Source: Bacillota bacterium
GTDB taxonomy: Bacteria; Bacillota; Clostridia; Christensenellales; SZUA-584
Length of the DNA: 61,015 bases
Assembly: GCA_023406895.1 (NCBI GenBank)
Contig: JAEXTV010000013.1
Coordinates: forward strand, 1 to 61,015
Direction: 5' to 3'
The position numbers and the translations under genes were made by a program. How positions within the stretch are numbered: position 1 is the first letter of the stretch; every line of letters starts with the position of its first letter. Below, piece after piece: positions 7,968-16,539 of this stretch. A model generated the notes under the pieces. That model made no database searches. It saw only the letters and a program-made list of their open reading frames with translations, and had not been told where the DNA came from.

Positions 7968-9866
7968 TCAGCCGCAGCATCCGCCACCCGCGCCCGCCGC
8001 ATCCGGCACCACATTGGCTGCCTCCTGCCGCACCGCTTCAAGATCGAAATTGCTGATATCGTCCACCACCGTGACATAGCCGTTGAGCATGCCCATCCAG
8101 CAGCTGTACGAGAAATTCTGATCCGGCGTGAATTCAATCGTATTTTTTCCTTCTTCGAGATCCATCTGCGCGCCGTACGCCGGGAACTCAAGGCTGCTGT
8201 TGCAGCTGTTCAGGCTCTCGCTGTTAATCGTCCACACCGTCTTTATGTTTTTCTGCATCACCACGAGCGCGGGCTCGAAGCCTTTTTCGTTGTCAGAGAT
8301 GCTCACATACTGCACGCCGTCCCTGATTTCGGCAACGGCCGCCTTATCCACGGGGAATTTGCCGTTTTCAAAGCCCGCCGCGTAGGTGCCGCCGCAGCAG
8401 CTGCTGCCCGCAATCTGCCATGCATCCTCCCCTATCAAAGGAGACGGGTTGCTTTGAGGACTTTGAGATTCCCCGCTATTACCATCCGGTGCTTGCGTTT
8501 GATCCGGCACCGCTGCCGTCGCCGCTCCGTCATTCGCCGTTACATGGATCACACCGCTTATCATGCCCATCCAGCAGGTATAAACGATGTCGCCTTCCTG
8601 CGTCGGCGTAAATTCAATGATATTATCTCCCGGGGAGAGCTTTTTTTGTATACCGTACTTGGGTATCGTCACCGGGTTGTTGCATCCGTTCAGCGAATCG
8701 TCGTCCGCTGTGATTGTCCATTTCACCGGTATGCCCGCTTTCACCGTGATCGGGTCGTACAAATTGCGTTTCATCTGCGTGGTCACAAGCTGCATATCCT
8801 GCTCAACCTGCGCCGCCACCGAGGGCGTTTTATCCGCCGCGAGCACAGGCGATAAGCCGGACTGGGTGAGCCCACGGCCCGTCATCACAACGCCGAGCGC
8901 AATTACGAGCAACGCGCTGACTTTCATGAGCCTTTGGGTGAATTTGCTGCTCAAAAGCGAGCTAAGTGCCCCGAACCCGAACATCAGCGGCACGGTGCCC
9001 AAACTGAAAACCAGCATGGAGAGCGCGCCCGCAAAAAAACTGCCTGTACCGAGCGCATAAAGCTGCATCGCCTGCAGCGGCCCGCAGGGCATCAGCCCAT
9101 TGAAAAGCCCCACCACAAACGCGCCGCGCTTTTTCGCGCGCGCTTTCCTTGCAAGCGCTTTGGGCATGTGCGGCACGAGCTTTCTTATCCACGGAAACAG
9201 CCCCGTCAGATTGAGCCCCATGATCACCATGAACACACCCGCCAATATGGCGATAATGCCTTTGGCTGTGCCCGAAAAGCTCAGCACAGAACCGAGCGCG
9301 CCGACAATGCCGCCGATAACCGTGTAAGAAATCACACGGCCTAGGTTATAAAGCAGGCTCGGTCTCAGCTTCGCTTTAAGCGTCTGCGGTTCTCCCGTCT
9401 GGTGCGAAATGCATTGGGACAGGTTAATGCCGCCGCACATCGCGATGCAGTGCATCGACGTCATAAGCCCGACGACAAACAGAATGCCATACCCCATCGA
9501 CGCGTCGATCTGCGGCAGAAAGCTAAGTCCCAGCGACCCGTCAAACATCAAAAAAACCGCAAGCCCGACGATGATCACTCCTGCCGCGATGGTGAAAAAG
9601 CTGCCCTTTCCGTTTTTCGCTGCCGTTCCCTTTGGCATAGCCAAGGCTTCTTGGTTTTTTACCGTGTAATCCAGCTCTTCAATGGCCTGCACGATTTGAT
9701 CCATGCTTAGCTTTTGTGCGTCGTAGGTCACAGCCACAGTGCCCGAGCCGTAGCTGGCTTTCAGTTTGAGTACGCCGTCTAGCCTTTTAAGGGCGCGTTC
9801 AATTTTCAGCTCACAGTTGACGCAGACCATTCCGTCCACGGTCAGCCTTGTTTTACTCTGCTGCAT
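7968..9866 (-). CDS. HMA - SafE/DsbD-like membrane protein - double cupredoxin fusion
   Basis: This 632-residue multidomain protein begins with an HMA metal-binding domain (GMVCVNCELKIERAL, about residues 13-27). It continues with a six- to seven-helix SafE/CcdA-like membrane domain (MTSMHCIAMCGGIN, GLMPCGPLQAMQLY) and ends with two cupredoxin-like domains. These carry related metal-site ends, VYTCWMGM and SYSCWMGM, each with an upstream NGCN or NSCN. The C-terminus is Cys/Gly-rich (GAGGGCCG). The family is known as sulfite-exporter TauE/SafE with HMA and cupredoxin parts and is linked to copper handling or cytochrome oxidase copper supply. Here it lies 14 bases after the DUF2318 gene and upstream of copA. 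Copper trafficking across the membrane is the best reading; the direction is not visible. Confidence 0.85.
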   Translation of the reverse strand: MQQSKTRLTVDGMVCVNCELKIERALKRLDGVLKLKASYGSGTVAVTYDAQKLSMDQIVQAIEELDYTVKNQEALAMPKGTAAKNGKGSFFTIAAGVIIVGLAVFLMFDGSLGLSFLPQIDASMGYGILFVVGLMTSMHCIAMCGGINLSQCISHQTGEPQTLKAKLRPSLLYNLGRVISYTVIGGIVGALGSVLSFSGTAKGIIAILAGVFMVIMGLNLTGLFPWIRKLVPHMPKALARKARAKKRGAFVVGLFNGLMPCGPLQAMQLYALGTGSFFAGALSMLVFSLGTVPLMFGFGALSSLLSSKFTQRLMKVSALLVIALGVVMTGRGLTQSGLSPVLAADKTPSVAAQVEQDMQLVTTQMKRNLYDPITVKAGIPVKWTITADDDSLNGCNNPVTIPKYGIQKKLSPGDNIIEFTPTQEGDIVYTCWMGMISGVIHVTANDGAATAAVPDQTQAPDGNSGESQSPQSNPSPLIGEDAWQIAGSSCCGGTYAAGFENGKFPVDKAAVAEIRDGVQYVSISDNEKGFEPALVVMQKNIKTVWTINSESLNSCNSSLEFPAYGAQMDLEEGKNTIEFTPDQNFSYSCWMGMLNGYVTVVDDISNFDLEAVRQEAANVVPDAAGAGGGCCG

Positions 9867-9880
9867 CGTCTCTCACTCCT

Positions 9881-10408
9881 CTATTTTTTCCAGTTGCTGA
9901 ACAGCGATTTATACTGAGCCAACACATCGTCCGAAATCGTGATCGTATCGTCGGTCTCTGTCTTTTGGTCCTCAAATATCGGCACGGGGTTGCAGCCGCC
10001 TTTGGCGACTTCCACCTGATCCACGCCGAAACGGTTGCCGCAGTTCTGGCAGACCAGCACATCGCCTTCCTGCTCATAATAGCCGTATCCTGAGTCAAAG
10101 CAGACCTGGCAGGTGTTGAAAGCGGTTCTCACGGTGCCGTCGCTCGCGCGTATCGCGATCACTTCCATATCGGTATCACCGGACCGATACGGAATAAACA
10201 AAGCCTCTTCGGTCACCGAATCTTTCTCGATCGTCACGCCTTTGGCGGAAGACGGCTTTGCGCTTTTGTCATCTTGAACGGTTTGCACGCTGCCGGATGC
10301 TGTGGGTTCTTGCTCTATTTGTCCGCAAGCCGCCAAACCGACACTCATAATAGTGAAAACGATAAGGATAAGCGCCACCGACTTTTTTGTTATCTTATTT
10401 GTCATCAT
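9881..10408 (-). CDS. DUF2318 lipoprotein with paired Cys motifs
   Basis: The protein has about 175 residues. A lipoprotein signal (lipobox near SVGLAACG) is followed by a linker and then a DUF2318 domain. That domain carries two CxxC-type motifs, NTCQVC and LVCQNCGNRF, and a late GGCNPVP. DUF2318 is associated with membrane iron or copper transport systems, and the cysteines could bind a metal or iron-sulfur centre. The start at 10408 was chosen because AAAGGCAGGGA precedes it; an in-frame extension upstream lacks a binding site. It is the first gene of the copper block, so its promoter should lie within 10409-10550. Confidence 0.85.
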   Translation of the reverse strand: MMTNKITKKSVALILIVFTIMSVGLAACGQIEQEPTASGSVQTVQDDKSAKPSSAKGVTIEKDSVTEEALFIPYRSGDTDMEVIAIRASDGTVRTAFNTCQVCFDSGYGYYEQEGDVLVCQNCGNRFGVDQVEVAKGGCNPVPIFEDQKTETDDTITISDDVLAQYKSLFSNWKK

Positions 10409-10557
10409 GATATCCCTGCCTTTGTTTAATGTGGTTGCATGATAGCAAATAGTTGTGGAGTTTTTATGAAGACAGTAAAAAACGCTTCTCATCCGCGAAA
10501 TAAAATATCTGCCGAATGGGTTTGAGGAATGCGCATCGTTTTGTCCGATAATAAAAA

Positions 10558-10575
10558 AATCTGCCCGGCAGATTG
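10558..10575 (-). terminator. Second terminator after the nitroreductase gene
   Basis: AATCTGCC and GGCAGATT form a near-perfect hairpin with a run of A before it on the plus strand, giving poly-T on the minus strand. It stands between the nitroreductase gene and the copper block and would stop read-through into the latter. Confidence 0.7.
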
Positions 10576-10613
10576 TCAGCCGGAAATTGATTGTAACACC
10601 GCTTATCTCAAAA

Positions 10614-10642
10614 AAAGCGCCGGAATTCGTATATCCGACGCT
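10614..10642 (-). terminator. Intrinsic terminator of the nitroreductase gene
   Basis: The stem GCGCCGGA / TCCGACGC is preceded by seven A on the plus strand (poly-T on minus), 29 bases after the nitroreductase stop. Its GCGCCGGA core recurs in several other terminators of this window. Confidence 0.75.
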
Positions 10643-10670
10643 CAGCCCTTAGCTAACCCTATCCTAGCCT

Positions 10671-11207
10671 TCATTCACACCATTTCACATTCCACCTATT
10701 GTCATGAACTTTCTCATCGTTGTATCGGTCCTTTTCGCGTTTCTCTTCATCGGGATGCCCGATCACGATGATCGAAAAGGGCACGTGTTCCTTCGGTATG
10801 CCGACCGTTTCGCGGATAAAATCCGCCATGTCGGGCGCTTTTCTGTTCACGCCGCTCCATGTGGCGCCCAGCCCAAGCGCGTGTGCCGCGAGCAAAATGT
10901 TCTGCGTCGCCGCTGCACAGTCGTCCTCCCAAAAATAATCGAGCACAGCGGCCTCCGGTTCTCCGCAGACGAGTATCGCAAGCGGCGCTTTCTTTAAGAA
11001 ACTGATGCCGGAATGCATGTCCGCCAGCTTATCCAAAATCACTCTGTCATCCAGCACGACAAACTGCCAAATCTGCTGGCTGCACGCCGAGGGCGCGTGC
11101 ATCGCCGCGCGCAAAATCTCTTTGATAGCCGCTCTTTCCACAGTTTTCTCCGAAAACCGCCGGATGCTCCTCCGGCTGTTGATGGTTTCAATCAGGCCAT
11201 TCGTCAT
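10671..11207 (-). CDS. Nitroreductase-family FMN oxidoreductase
   Basis: The protein has 178 residues, the normal length for a small nitroreductase. The N-terminal FMN-phosphate motif is RRSIRRFSEK, and APSACSQQIWQFVVLDD and GLGATWSGV are typical family segments. These enzymes form dimers with FMN and reduce nitro compounds, quinones or flavins using NAD(P)H. It is transcribed divergently from an HxlR-type regulator with a 126-base AT-rich gap, a common regulator-target pair for redox or electrophile stress. The substrate cannot be told from sequence. Two terminators lie downstream. Confidence 0.9.
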   Translation of the reverse strand: MTNGLIETINSRRSIRRFSEKTVERAAIKEILRAAMHAPSACSQQIWQFVVLDDRVILDKLADMHSGISFLKKAPLAILVCGEPEAAVLDYFWEDDCAAATQNILLAAHALGLGATWSGVNRKAPDMADFIRETVGIPKEHVPFSIIVIGHPDEEKREKDRYNDEKVHDNRWNVKWCE

Positions 11208-11333
11208 CTTTTACCTCCAAATCCATTTGTCAACGTTTCTGTTCTTCTATATAATAATAACAAGTTCTGTCTGTGACAATTACGCACAAATAAGTCTGTT
11301 GCTTTCCAAAAAGTAAGCAGAAAGTTGGGGCCG

Positions 11334-11666
11334 ATGATTCAATTCAACAATAAGAATTTTAACTGTCCGATGGAGCTTGCCGTGCATCTGATCAGCGGCA
11401 AGTGGAAAAGCGTGATTCTCTGGAATCTGTCCGACGAAACGCTGCGATTCGGCGAAATATGCCGCCGGTTTCCGGAGGCCACGCAGAAAGTTATAACCGC
11501 TCAGCTGCGTGAGCTCGAGAAGAGCGGCCTCATCATTCGAAACGTGTATCCCGAAGTTCCGCTGCGCGTTGAATACTCGCTGAGCGACTTCGGCAAATCT
11601 CTGATGCCCATACTCAAGGAGATCAACAAATGGGGCACCGCTTACCTGAGCCTTGAAACGCCATAA
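11334..11666 (+). CDS. HxlR-family transcriptional regulator
   Basis: This 110-residue winged-helix protein has the HxlR signature: CPMELAVHLISGKWK near the N-terminus, FGEICRRFP, and VITAQLRELEKSGLI in the recognition region. Family members respond to aldehydes, quinones or redox state, often through the N-terminal cysteine (Cys9 here). It is divergent from the nitroreductase gene, its probable target. The ATG at 11334 was chosen, with GGGG upstream; an in-frame TTG at 11325 is less likely. Its 3' end overlaps the 3' end of vanT by 25 bases on the opposite strand. Confidence 0.88.
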   Translation: MIQFNNKNFNCPMELAVHLISGKWKSVILWNLSDETLRFGEICRRFPEATQKVITAQLRELEKSGLIIRNVYPEVPLRVEYSLSDFGKSLMPILKEINKWGTAYLSLETP

Positions 11667-13780
11667 CATATTCTCTGCAGACGGCTGCCCAATCGGCTCA
11701 GCAGCTCATTCGGTATGGTTCCGGCGCTTTGCGCCACGTCAACCGCGTTGATCTCATCATCGCCGTCGGAGCCGATCAGCGTCACGATATCGCCTCTTTG
11801 CACATCAACAACATCCGTGACGTCCGCCATCAGCTGATCCATGCATATCCGGCCGATTATCGGCGCGCGGCATCCGCGGAGCAGCACATCGCCTTGTCCG
11901 CTTAAGCTTCTGGGTATACCGTCCGCATAGCCAATCGCAATCGTCGCCACCACCGTATCACGCTGCGCCGTGAATTCCCGGCCGTATCCCACGCTCTCCC
12001 CGGCAGCGACGCGGCTCACATGAACCACTCTGGCTTTGAGGGATAAAACAGGCTTGAGATCAATTCTCTGCTTTGTGCTGCCCATTGCGCCGTAAAGCGC
12101 AAGCCCGATCCTTGCCAAATCACAGCGGACCTCCGGGTGGTTCAACACACCATAGCTGCTCTGTATGTGACTCTTCGGCAAGGCGATGCCCTGTGCTTTG
12201 AGCGTCTCCAGCAGCTCATAAAACCGCCTTATCTGCAGCCTTGTAAACGCCTCATCCTCCGCCTTGAGGCTGTCGGCAGCACACAAATGCGTATAGATGC
12301 CGTCAATCTGCAAATGCTCGCAGGCAAATATCTGATTGACTTCATCGACCTGATGATAGCCTGACCCCAGCCGGTGCATGCCCGTATCCACCTTGATATG
12401 CACCTTAACCTGCTTACCGAACCGGTTCAGCGCTTGCGCATGCGGCGCATCCACCACCGTTTGAGCTAGGTCGTACCGTCTCAGTTCAGCCGTCCTGACC
12501 ATATCGGTATAGCCGAGTATGAGTATCTCTCCTTTTATGCCGCTCTTTCGCAAGCGGATCCCTTCATCAATCGTCGCGACGGCAAAGGCGTCAATCCCTT
12601 CACGGCTCAGCGTTTTGGCCGCGGCGATATCGCCGTGCCCATACGCATCGGCTTTGACCACCGCCATGATCTTTGTGCTTTGACCGAGGGCGCTTTGCAG
12701 TGCCCGCACGTTATGCGTGAGATTCGACAGATTGATTTCTGCCCAGGCCCGGTCCTTGAGGCCTTGAGCAAGCCCCTTTCTTCTTTTAATACCCCCGATC
12801 AGCATCCCCCATAACAAAGCCGCCGCCATGGAACCGGCCGCAACGAGCAAAAGCCGCATCACGCTGTTTTCAAACAGCCATGGCATTTGCATCAGTGCCG
12901 ATGCCTTCAACAGCAGCGCAATCACCCACGGATGAACAAGATAAACCACCAACGAATATTGACGGAGTGCTGGCGTGCTTTTTGACTTCCAATGCAGCAG
13001 GCTGCGAAACAAAAACAGCATGCACGGCACCAGCATCACATACATGCTGTCGTGTCTGCGGCCATCCATGTCTTTGAGCGCCAACCCTTCAACGAGCAGC
13101 AGCGCCAAGGAGATGAATAGACCGATCACGCAAGCTTTTGTATCCGTGTTGGGCCGGTTGGCCGTCAAGGCCCCCATCAGCATAAAAACTGGGGCAAAGA
13201 AAAGGCCGTTGCGCGAATAAGCCGATACCGAAAACAGCGTCTGATAGCATTCGCCCAGAACCGGAACGTCTTTAATGAAGCCGTAGTAACTGTCACCCAG
13301 CAGCCCGGCTGCATACAGCAGCACGGCAAAAACCAACGCGCCTTTGATTTTAAATGCCCTGACCAGCGCCCACGAAACGGCGGCGCCGACGATGGAGGCG
13401 GGCAGATACCACAGATGATAAAATGTGCCGTCGATACACAGGTCTCTAAGGATGCCAGAGAGGTTCGTCCATTCCGGCGGCAGTCCGTGATACAGATTCA
13501 GCGGCAGGTAGAACAGCACGGCGGCGGCATAAATGAGCGCCGTTTTTTTGACGAACACAGCCAGCCTTCCCGAAGAGATGATGCCCTCTCCCCCCGCAGA
13601 CAGAAAGAACCCCGACGTCATAAAGAAAAAAGGGACGGCCACGCGGGCGAGTATCCGTGTAAGTATAAAATCCGACGCAGCGCTGACCGATGTCAGCGGA
13701 GAGGTGTGGATGGCGATCACAAGTAAGGCCGCGATCATTCTGAAGCTGTCGAGCCCGCTATACGCCTTCTGATTGTCCAT
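11642..13780 (-). CDS. vanT: Membrane serine/alanine racemase, VanT type
   Basis: This 712-residue fusion has the VanT architecture. An N-terminal acyltransferase-3-like membrane domain (about residues 1-335, FRMIAALLVIAIHT and ten or so helices) is joined to a C-terminal fold-type III alanine racemase (about 345-712). The latter carries the PLP lysine, Lys376, in AVVKADAYGHG, and the C-terminal half has SVGYGREF and GRICMDQLMADVTD. VanT racemases make D-Ser at the membrane for D-Ala-D-Ser ligation. The ATG follows directly on the stop of vanXY (TGA then ATG), so the genes are translationally linked. It is the last gene of the van operon. Confidence 0.93.
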   Translation of the reverse strand: MDNQKAYSGLDSFRMIAALLVIAIHTSPLTSVSAASDFILTRILARVAVPFFFMTSGFFLSAGGEGIISSGRLAVFVKKTALIYAAAVLFYLPLNLYHGLPPEWTNLSGILRDLCIDGTFYHLWYLPASIVGAAVSWALVRAFKIKGALVFAVLLYAAGLLGDSYYGFIKDVPVLGECYQTLFSVSAYSRNGLFFAPVFMLMGALTANRPNTDTKACVIGLFISLALLLVEGLALKDMDGRRHDSMYVMLVPCMLFLFRSLLHWKSKSTPALRQYSLVVYLVHPWVIALLLKASALMQMPWLFENSVMRLLLVAAGSMAAALLWGMLIGGIKRRKGLAQGLKDRAWAEINLSNLTHNVRALQSALGQSTKIMAVVKADAYGHGDIAAAKTLSREGIDAFAVATIDEGIRLRKSGIKGEILILGYTDMVRTAELRRYDLAQTVVDAPHAQALNRFGKQVKVHIKVDTGMHRLGSGYHQVDEVNQIFACEHLQIDGIYTHLCAADSLKAEDEAFTRLQIRRFYELLETLKAQGIALPKSHIQSSYGVLNHPEVRCDLARIGLALYGAMGSTKQRIDLKPVLSLKARVVHVSRVAAGESVGYGREFTAQRDTVVATIAIGYADGIPRSLSGQGDVLLRGCRAPIIGRICMDQLMADVTDVVDVQRGDIVTLIGSDGDDEINAVDVAQSAGTIPNELLSRLGSRLQRICYGVSRLR

Positions 13781-14536
13781 TCAGTTAAGTCCCCACAGTG
13801 TCACCACAACGCCATCCGCGTTGTTGCCGGACAGCTGGTATGCCATGTGCGGCGGTATTTCAACTTCGGTTAAAGAATCAGAACATATAAATCCCAATTC
13901 GAATGTGAGGCCGTTATCACGAATCCGGCAGCGCTTTGCGTCATATGCAAATGTCCTTAAATAATCGGTGTATTCCTCAAGCGTGAATCCGTTGTTGGCC
14001 ATGATCTTTGAATGCGGATACCCCACAAAACGAAAATGCCATGGCTCGTGGGCGATATGCGTGGAGGCCTCACGGCCAAAAGGGTACCGTTCAATAAAGC
14101 CATAATCGGGCGCTTTTTCCCGAAAACGCGCGCAGACACCCGTATAAGAAAAGCGCGGGCATAATAAATCGATGGGCCCCGCATTCTCCGCAAGGTCTAT
14201 TGCGAGGCCGGTCTGGTGCTCGCTGCAGCCCGGCAGCGCCACATATTGGCGGGTAAAATCTGCGCCGTTCTCTTGCAGCGCGCTTTCATATATCGCCTGC
14301 TGTTCGCCGCTTGTGCGAAAGCCGCTCACGGTGATAATTTGGCCGCCGCTCTGCGCAGCCGACAGCAGCTTTGTGAGCATCTTTGCCGCCTGAGCGTCCA
14401 TCAGCACCGTTTCATTGCCATCGCCCACGCGCACGAGCGATTCCGCTCTGGGTTCCTCTTTGATTGGCCAATCGGCATTGATAAGAACAAGGCTGCCTCT
14501 GTGAATGTTCTCAGGGCAAAGCTTGATCGTCTTCAT
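13781..14536 (-). CDS. vanXY: D,D-peptidase/D,D-carboxypeptidase, VanXY type
   Basis: The 251-residue zinc peptidase belongs to the VanY/VanX superfamily. The zinc and catalytic motifs are SEHQTGLAID (His and Asp ligands) and EPWHFRFVG (catalytic Glu, His ligand). No signal peptide is present, as expected for the cytoplasmic VanXY enzymes, which remove D-Ala-D-Ala dipeptide and terminal D-Ala from precursors. A C-terminal extension of about 70 residues follows the catalytic core, as in the VanG-type enzymes. The start overlaps the vanG stop by four bases (ATGA), and the stop abuts vanT. Confidence 0.9.
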   Translation of the reverse strand: MKTIKLCPENIHRGSLVLINADWPIKEEPRAESLVRVGDGNETVLMDAQAAKMLTKLLSAAQSGGQIITVSGFRTSGEQQAIYESALQENGADFTRQYVALPGCSEHQTGLAIDLAENAGPIDLLCPRFSYTGVCARFREKAPDYGFIERYPFGREASTHIAHEPWHFRFVGYPHSKIMANNGFTLEEYTDYLRTFAYDAKRCRIRDNGLTFELGFICSDSLTEVEIPPHMAYQLSGNNADGVVVTLWGLN

Positions 14537-15582
14537 GTCGGCACCGCCTGACCGATCAGCGTGTTCACAACGTCCGCAAAGCTCATGCCGATGCCGCGCA
14601 GCATGCCGGGATATCGGCTGTGTGCCGTGAAACCCGGAATCGTGTTGACCTCATTGAACACGATATCGCCCTGCGGCGTGAGAAACATATCCACGCGTGC
14701 GAACCCGCTGCATTCGAGAGCGCGGTATATGATCACGGCGGTCTGTTTTACGCGCGCCGCCGTTTCCCCGCTGATACGGGCAGGCATATGTATTTTGGAG
14801 GTCTGAAGCGTATATTTCTCTGTGTAGTCAAAAAAACCGTCTCGCAGCTCAATCTCGTCCACCTCACCGACCGCAAGCGTATCGCAGCCGAGCACCGCAC
14901 ACCCCACCTCAAAGCCTTCAACAGCCTGTTCAATCACAACCTTGCGGTCATGCCCGAAAGCGTTGTGTACAGCCTCCAGCAGCTGCGACGGATCGGCAGC
15001 CTGAGAAATGCCGAAGGATGACCCTGCGTTGGCAGGCTTGACAAACAGCGGATATTTTAATCCATCAGCTGCTTTCATGATGTCATGTTCCCGCATCGAT
15101 GCCGTCACCACCGCCGACGGAGTCGTTTTGATGCCGGCGGCTTGGACAAGCCTGTGGGCGATATCCTTATCCATACAAACGGCCGAGCTCAGCACACCGC
15201 ATCCGATGATGGGGATACCCGCCAATTCGAGAAGCCCCTGCAATGTGCCATCTTCGCCGTTCTTGCCGTGCAGCACCGGAAACGCCGCGTCGATCTTCAT
15301 AGAAACGGTGCCGTCGTCTGCCGTCACAAGCAGGCCGTGCGTCTGCCTGTCGGGCGAAATCACCGCGCGCGCACATGAAGGATGACGCCTCCACGTGTCA
15401 TCCTGTATCTGCCCGGCCGGTCCGTCGTATTTGATCCATTCGCCGTTCCGTGTGATACCGAGCATCACGATTTCATATTTATCTCTGTCGATAGTCTCTA
15501 TCACCGCACATGCCGACTGGAGCGAAACATCGTATTCACTCGAGCAGCCCCCGAACAACACCGCAATTGTTTTTCTACTCAT
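14533..15582 (-). CDS. vanG: D-alanine-D-serine ligase, VanG type
   Basis: This 349-residue ATP-grasp ligase begins with AVLFGGCSSEYDVSLQSA and has the Mg-binding end ARVDMFLTPQGDIVFNEVNT followed by PGFTAHSRYP, both characteristic of Van ligases. The region before it (EKYTLQTSKIHMPA) is the ligand loop that separates Van-type from housekeeping Ddl enzymes. D-Ser specificity is inferred from the neighbours vanXY and vanT, which form the D-Ser route. The ATG at 15582 lies one base beyond the vanW stop. A TTG- or ATG-extended form further upstream is unlikely because it would run into vanW. Confidence 0.92.
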   Translation of the reverse strand: MSRKTIAVLFGGCSSEYDVSLQSACAVIETIDRDKYEIVMLGITRNGEWIKYDGPAGQIQDDTWRRHPSCARAVISPDRQTHGLLVTADDGTVSMKIDAAFPVLHGKNGEDGTLQGLLELAGIPIIGCGVLSSAVCMDKDIAHRLVQAAGIKTTPSAVVTASMREHDIMKAADGLKYPLFVKPANAGSSFGISQAADPSQLLEAVHNAFGHDRKVVIEQAVEGFEVGCAVLGCDTLAVGEVDEIELRDGFFDYTEKYTLQTSKIHMPARISGETAARVKQTAVIIYRALECSGFARVDMFLTPQGDIVFNEVNTIPGFTAHSRYPGMLRGIGMSFADVVNTLIGQAVPT

Positions 15583-15583
15583 T

Positions 15584-16411
15584 CTAAAACGCCCTCGCTT
15601 CCCGCAAGTCATATGCATCAATCATCGGATATCCGATCTCAAACACATCCGTATAAAGACGCTCCTCAGAGCAATAGAGGCCGCTCAATGCATCGTACCG
15701 CTGGCGGTAGACGCAGACCTGCTCAAAGAGCTTTTCACCTTTTTTAAAAAACGTTTTATCCCTGTTGACCACTTCAAACCTGTAGCGCATCGGCCTATCC
15801 GTGAGTATCCGGCCGTGCAGCTGATCCGCGCTGAATGTGAGCACGATCTGGAATGTCATGTCCGTGTTGTTTTCAAGCTTTAAATCCAGCCAGCCCTCGC
15901 TCACTGTGGCATCTACACCGTCAAGATCATCTTCATCGGGCGATGGGAAATCCTTCACTCTGTGAGGGTGCCGCTCCGCAATGGTGAACGGCGTATGCAG
16001 AAACATCCAGTATAAGAAGTTGCTCAAATGGCACAGCCCTCCTCCCTTGACGGGAACAAGCTCACCGTACTCCACCGAGAGCCCGTGTTTGAACTGCGCC
16101 CGATCTGCTTTTCTGACCAGCTGCCAGAAAGAAAAGGTTTCCCATGGCCTGATCACAAGGCCGTTTATCGGCTCCGCGGCGAGCCGCAGATTGAACACCT
16201 TGTTTTCCTGGTATTTTAAATCGCAGCCTGTGTTCAAATTGATCAGGTTTGTTTCGGCTTCATAGGCGCAATAGGGAAGCGCCTCAGCCGATTTCTTTGC
16301 GGCATAGCGGCTGCCATCCAAACGCATTCTCAAGTAGAAAAAGAGCTTTCTTTGCGCTTTGCGCAAGCGCACCAAAAACGGAAAAAGCCGAATCACGCGT
16401 TGCTTTATCAA
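15584..16411 (-). CDS. vanW: VanW-like protein
   Basis: The 275-residue protein matches the VanW family: the central block PINGLVIRPWETFSFWQLV and VKGGGLCHLSNFLYWMFL, the latter resembling an L,D-transpeptidase-like Cys-His arrangement. No signal peptide or membrane helix is evident. VanW occurs in vanB and vanG clusters and its role is not known. The start is taken as TTG at 16411, because AAAGGGGA stands eight bases before it; the in-frame extension upstream runs through a terminator hairpin. It is the first gene of the resistance block W-G-XY-T. Confidence 0.85.
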   Translation of the reverse strand: MIKQRVIRLFPFLVRLRKAQRKLFFYLRMRLDGSRYAAKKSAEALPYCAYEAETNLINLNTGCDLKYQENKVFNLRLAAEPINGLVIRPWETFSFWQLVRKADRAQFKHGLSVEYGELVPVKGGGLCHLSNFLYWMFLHTPFTIAERHPHRVKDFPSPDEDDLDGVDATVSEGWLDLKLENNTDMTFQIVLTFSADQLHGRILTDRPMRYRFEVVNRDKTFFKKGEKLFEQVCVYRQRYDALSGLYCSEERLYTDVFEIGYPMIDAYDLREARAF

Positions 16412-16432
16412 TTGTTCATTCCCCTTTCCAAA

Positions 16433-16482
16433 CAAAAAGCCCGGCCGGCTTCGTGACATCATCGTATCAAAACCGGTCGGGC
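16433..16482 (-). terminator. Terminator or attenuator between vanS and vanW
   Basis: On the minus strand GCCCGACCGGTT pairs with AGCCGGCCGGGC across a 20-base loop and is followed by TTTTTGTTT. It lies between the putative VanR sites (16510-16536) and the vanW start, so it must be passed by transcripts that start at that operator. It would also end the vanRS message. Confidence 0.7.
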
Positions 16483-16507
16483 CATATTGGAATTTCAAAT
16501 TATCAAA

Positions 16508-16538
16508 CGCTTAAGATTCTCTTATGAAAAGCTTATGA
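16508..16538 (-). promoter_or_regulatory. Putative VanR-binding direct repeats before vanW
   Basis: Three half-sites of the form CTTAA/CTTAT (plus strand) start at 16510, 16521 and 16532, exactly 11 bases apart, which is typical spacing for OmpR-family regulators. A matching pair lies before vanR. The array starts directly after the vanS stop codon and probably marks the inducible promoter of vanW-G-XY-T. Confidence 0.65.
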
Positions 16539-16539
16539 T

